Shown here: piece after piece, positions 6,074 to 6,439 of the stretch
Numbering within the stretch: the stretch's first letter is position 1
How the letters are laid out: every line of letters begins with the position of its first letter
Source of the DNA: Candidatus Omnitrophota bacterium
GTDB taxonomy: Bacteria; Omnitrophota; JAUWXU01
Assembly (NCBI GenBank): GCA_030616145.1
Contig: JAUWXU010000040.1
Coordinates: 1-6,439, forward strand
DNA length: 6,439 nt
Direction: 5' to 3'
Translations under genes and position numbers: made by a program
The notes under the pieces: generated by a model
The model's database searches: none
What the model was told of the DNA's origin: nothing
Seen by the model: only the letters and a program-made list of their open reading frames with translations

Positions 6074-6439
6074 TTAGAGGTCGATAATTCCTTTAGTGGA
6101 AGGGGTACCCTTTCTTCTTTCATCTATCTGGGTCGCCTGGTCCATTGCCAGGCCCAGGGCCTTAAATGTCGCCTCTAATATATGATGAATATTTTTGCCG
6201 CCGGCCTGAATTATATTGACCTTTATGTTTGCACCTAACCTTTTGGCAAAAGATTCTAAAAAGTGTTCTGCGTCTTCAAAACAATATGTCCCTTTCTTCG
6301 ATTTGACATCTGGCAGATTGGATGAAAAACTCCCCCTTCCACAGATATCTATAACTACTTGCGCTAAAACATCTTCCATAGAAACTGTTGCTTCACCAAA
6401 TCTCCTAATCCCTTTTGTATCGCCAATAGACTTTTTAAT
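6074..6439 (-). CDS. hisB: imidazoleglycerol-phosphate dehydratase, C-terminal 121 residues (5' end outside the window)
   Basis: HisB dehydrates imidazoleglycerol phosphate to imidazoleacetol phosphate, the step after the HisH-HisF reaction, using a manganese site. The visible part begins in IGDTKGIRRFG, matching the conserved central LGDK-GIRRFG segment of the family. It continues with VVIDICGR (28-35 of the visible chain) and the C-terminal metal-binding motif HHILEA (85-90), then ends in PSTKG, as the family does. The frame is open to the right edge, so the ATG at 6379 is an internal methionine and not the start. By comparison with the usual length of about 195 residues, some 70-75 N-terminal residues are missing, including the first histidine motif. 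The gene is immediately followed by hisA. Whether it is fused at its N-terminus to a histidinol-phosphatase domain, as in enterics, cannot be seen. Confidence 0.95.
   Translation of the reverse strand: MKKSIGDTKGIRRFGEATVSMEDVLAQVVIDICGRGSFSSNLPDVKSKKGTYCFEDAEHFLESFAKRLGANIKVNIIQAGGKNIHHILEATFKALGLAMDQATQIDERRKGTPSTKGIIDL

Noticed and set aside
6074..6379. A short independent 101-residue gene starting at ATG 6379
   Set aside because: The frame is open upstream to the window edge and encodes conserved HisB sequence (GDTKGIRRFG), so the ATG is an internal codon of a truncated hisB.

Overview
The window is one continuous minus-strand biosynthetic operon from a bacterium, with no gene supported on the plus strand. 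Read in the direction of transcription (right to left) the order is hisB (5' end outside the window), hisA, hisI, trpD, trpC, trpF, trpB, trpA and then the start of a mannose-1-phosphate guanylyltransferase gene (manC-type) that runs off the left edge. All eight his and trp products keep the catalytic residues I checked and have ordinary family lengths, so the set looks functional rather than decayed.

Right part (about 4933-6439): three histidine genes, hisB, hisA and hisI. They cover the imidazoleglycerol-phosphate dehydratase, the ProFAR isomerase and the PR-AMP cyclohydrolase. The glutamine amidotransferase and cyclase genes (hisH, hisF) that usually sit next to hisA are not here, and HisI has no HisE domain. 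Middle and left part (430-4936): trpD-trpC-trpF-trpB-trpA, covering every step from anthranilate to tryptophan. Anthranilate synthase (trpE/trpG) is absent, and the his genes stand where it is often found. hisI and trpD share an ATGA stop/start overlap, so the two pathways are fused into one transcription unit rather than merely adjacent. Left edge (1-415): a nucleotide-sugar gene starting 14 bases after trpA with its own ribosome-binding site.

Most junctions are overlaps or gaps of 14 bases or fewer. The exception is the roughly 80-base gap between trpD and trpC, which holds a strong, long GC-rich hairpin (3863-3923). No operon promoter, leader peptide or attenuator is visible because the operon start lies beyond the right edge. 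There is no gene-free stretch of 300 bases.

The organism cannot be named from the sequence. Mid-range GC, unfused trpC and trpF, GTG start codons and the mixed his/trp gene order suggest an uncultured or deep-branching bacterial lineage (an Omnitrophota-like candidate phylum is only a guess). The parts most worth a second look are the trpD-trpC hairpin, a G8 tract in hisI whose slippage would join HisI to TrpD in frame, and the composite his/trp/manC gene order. The enzymes themselves are ordinary; I see no clearly new system.
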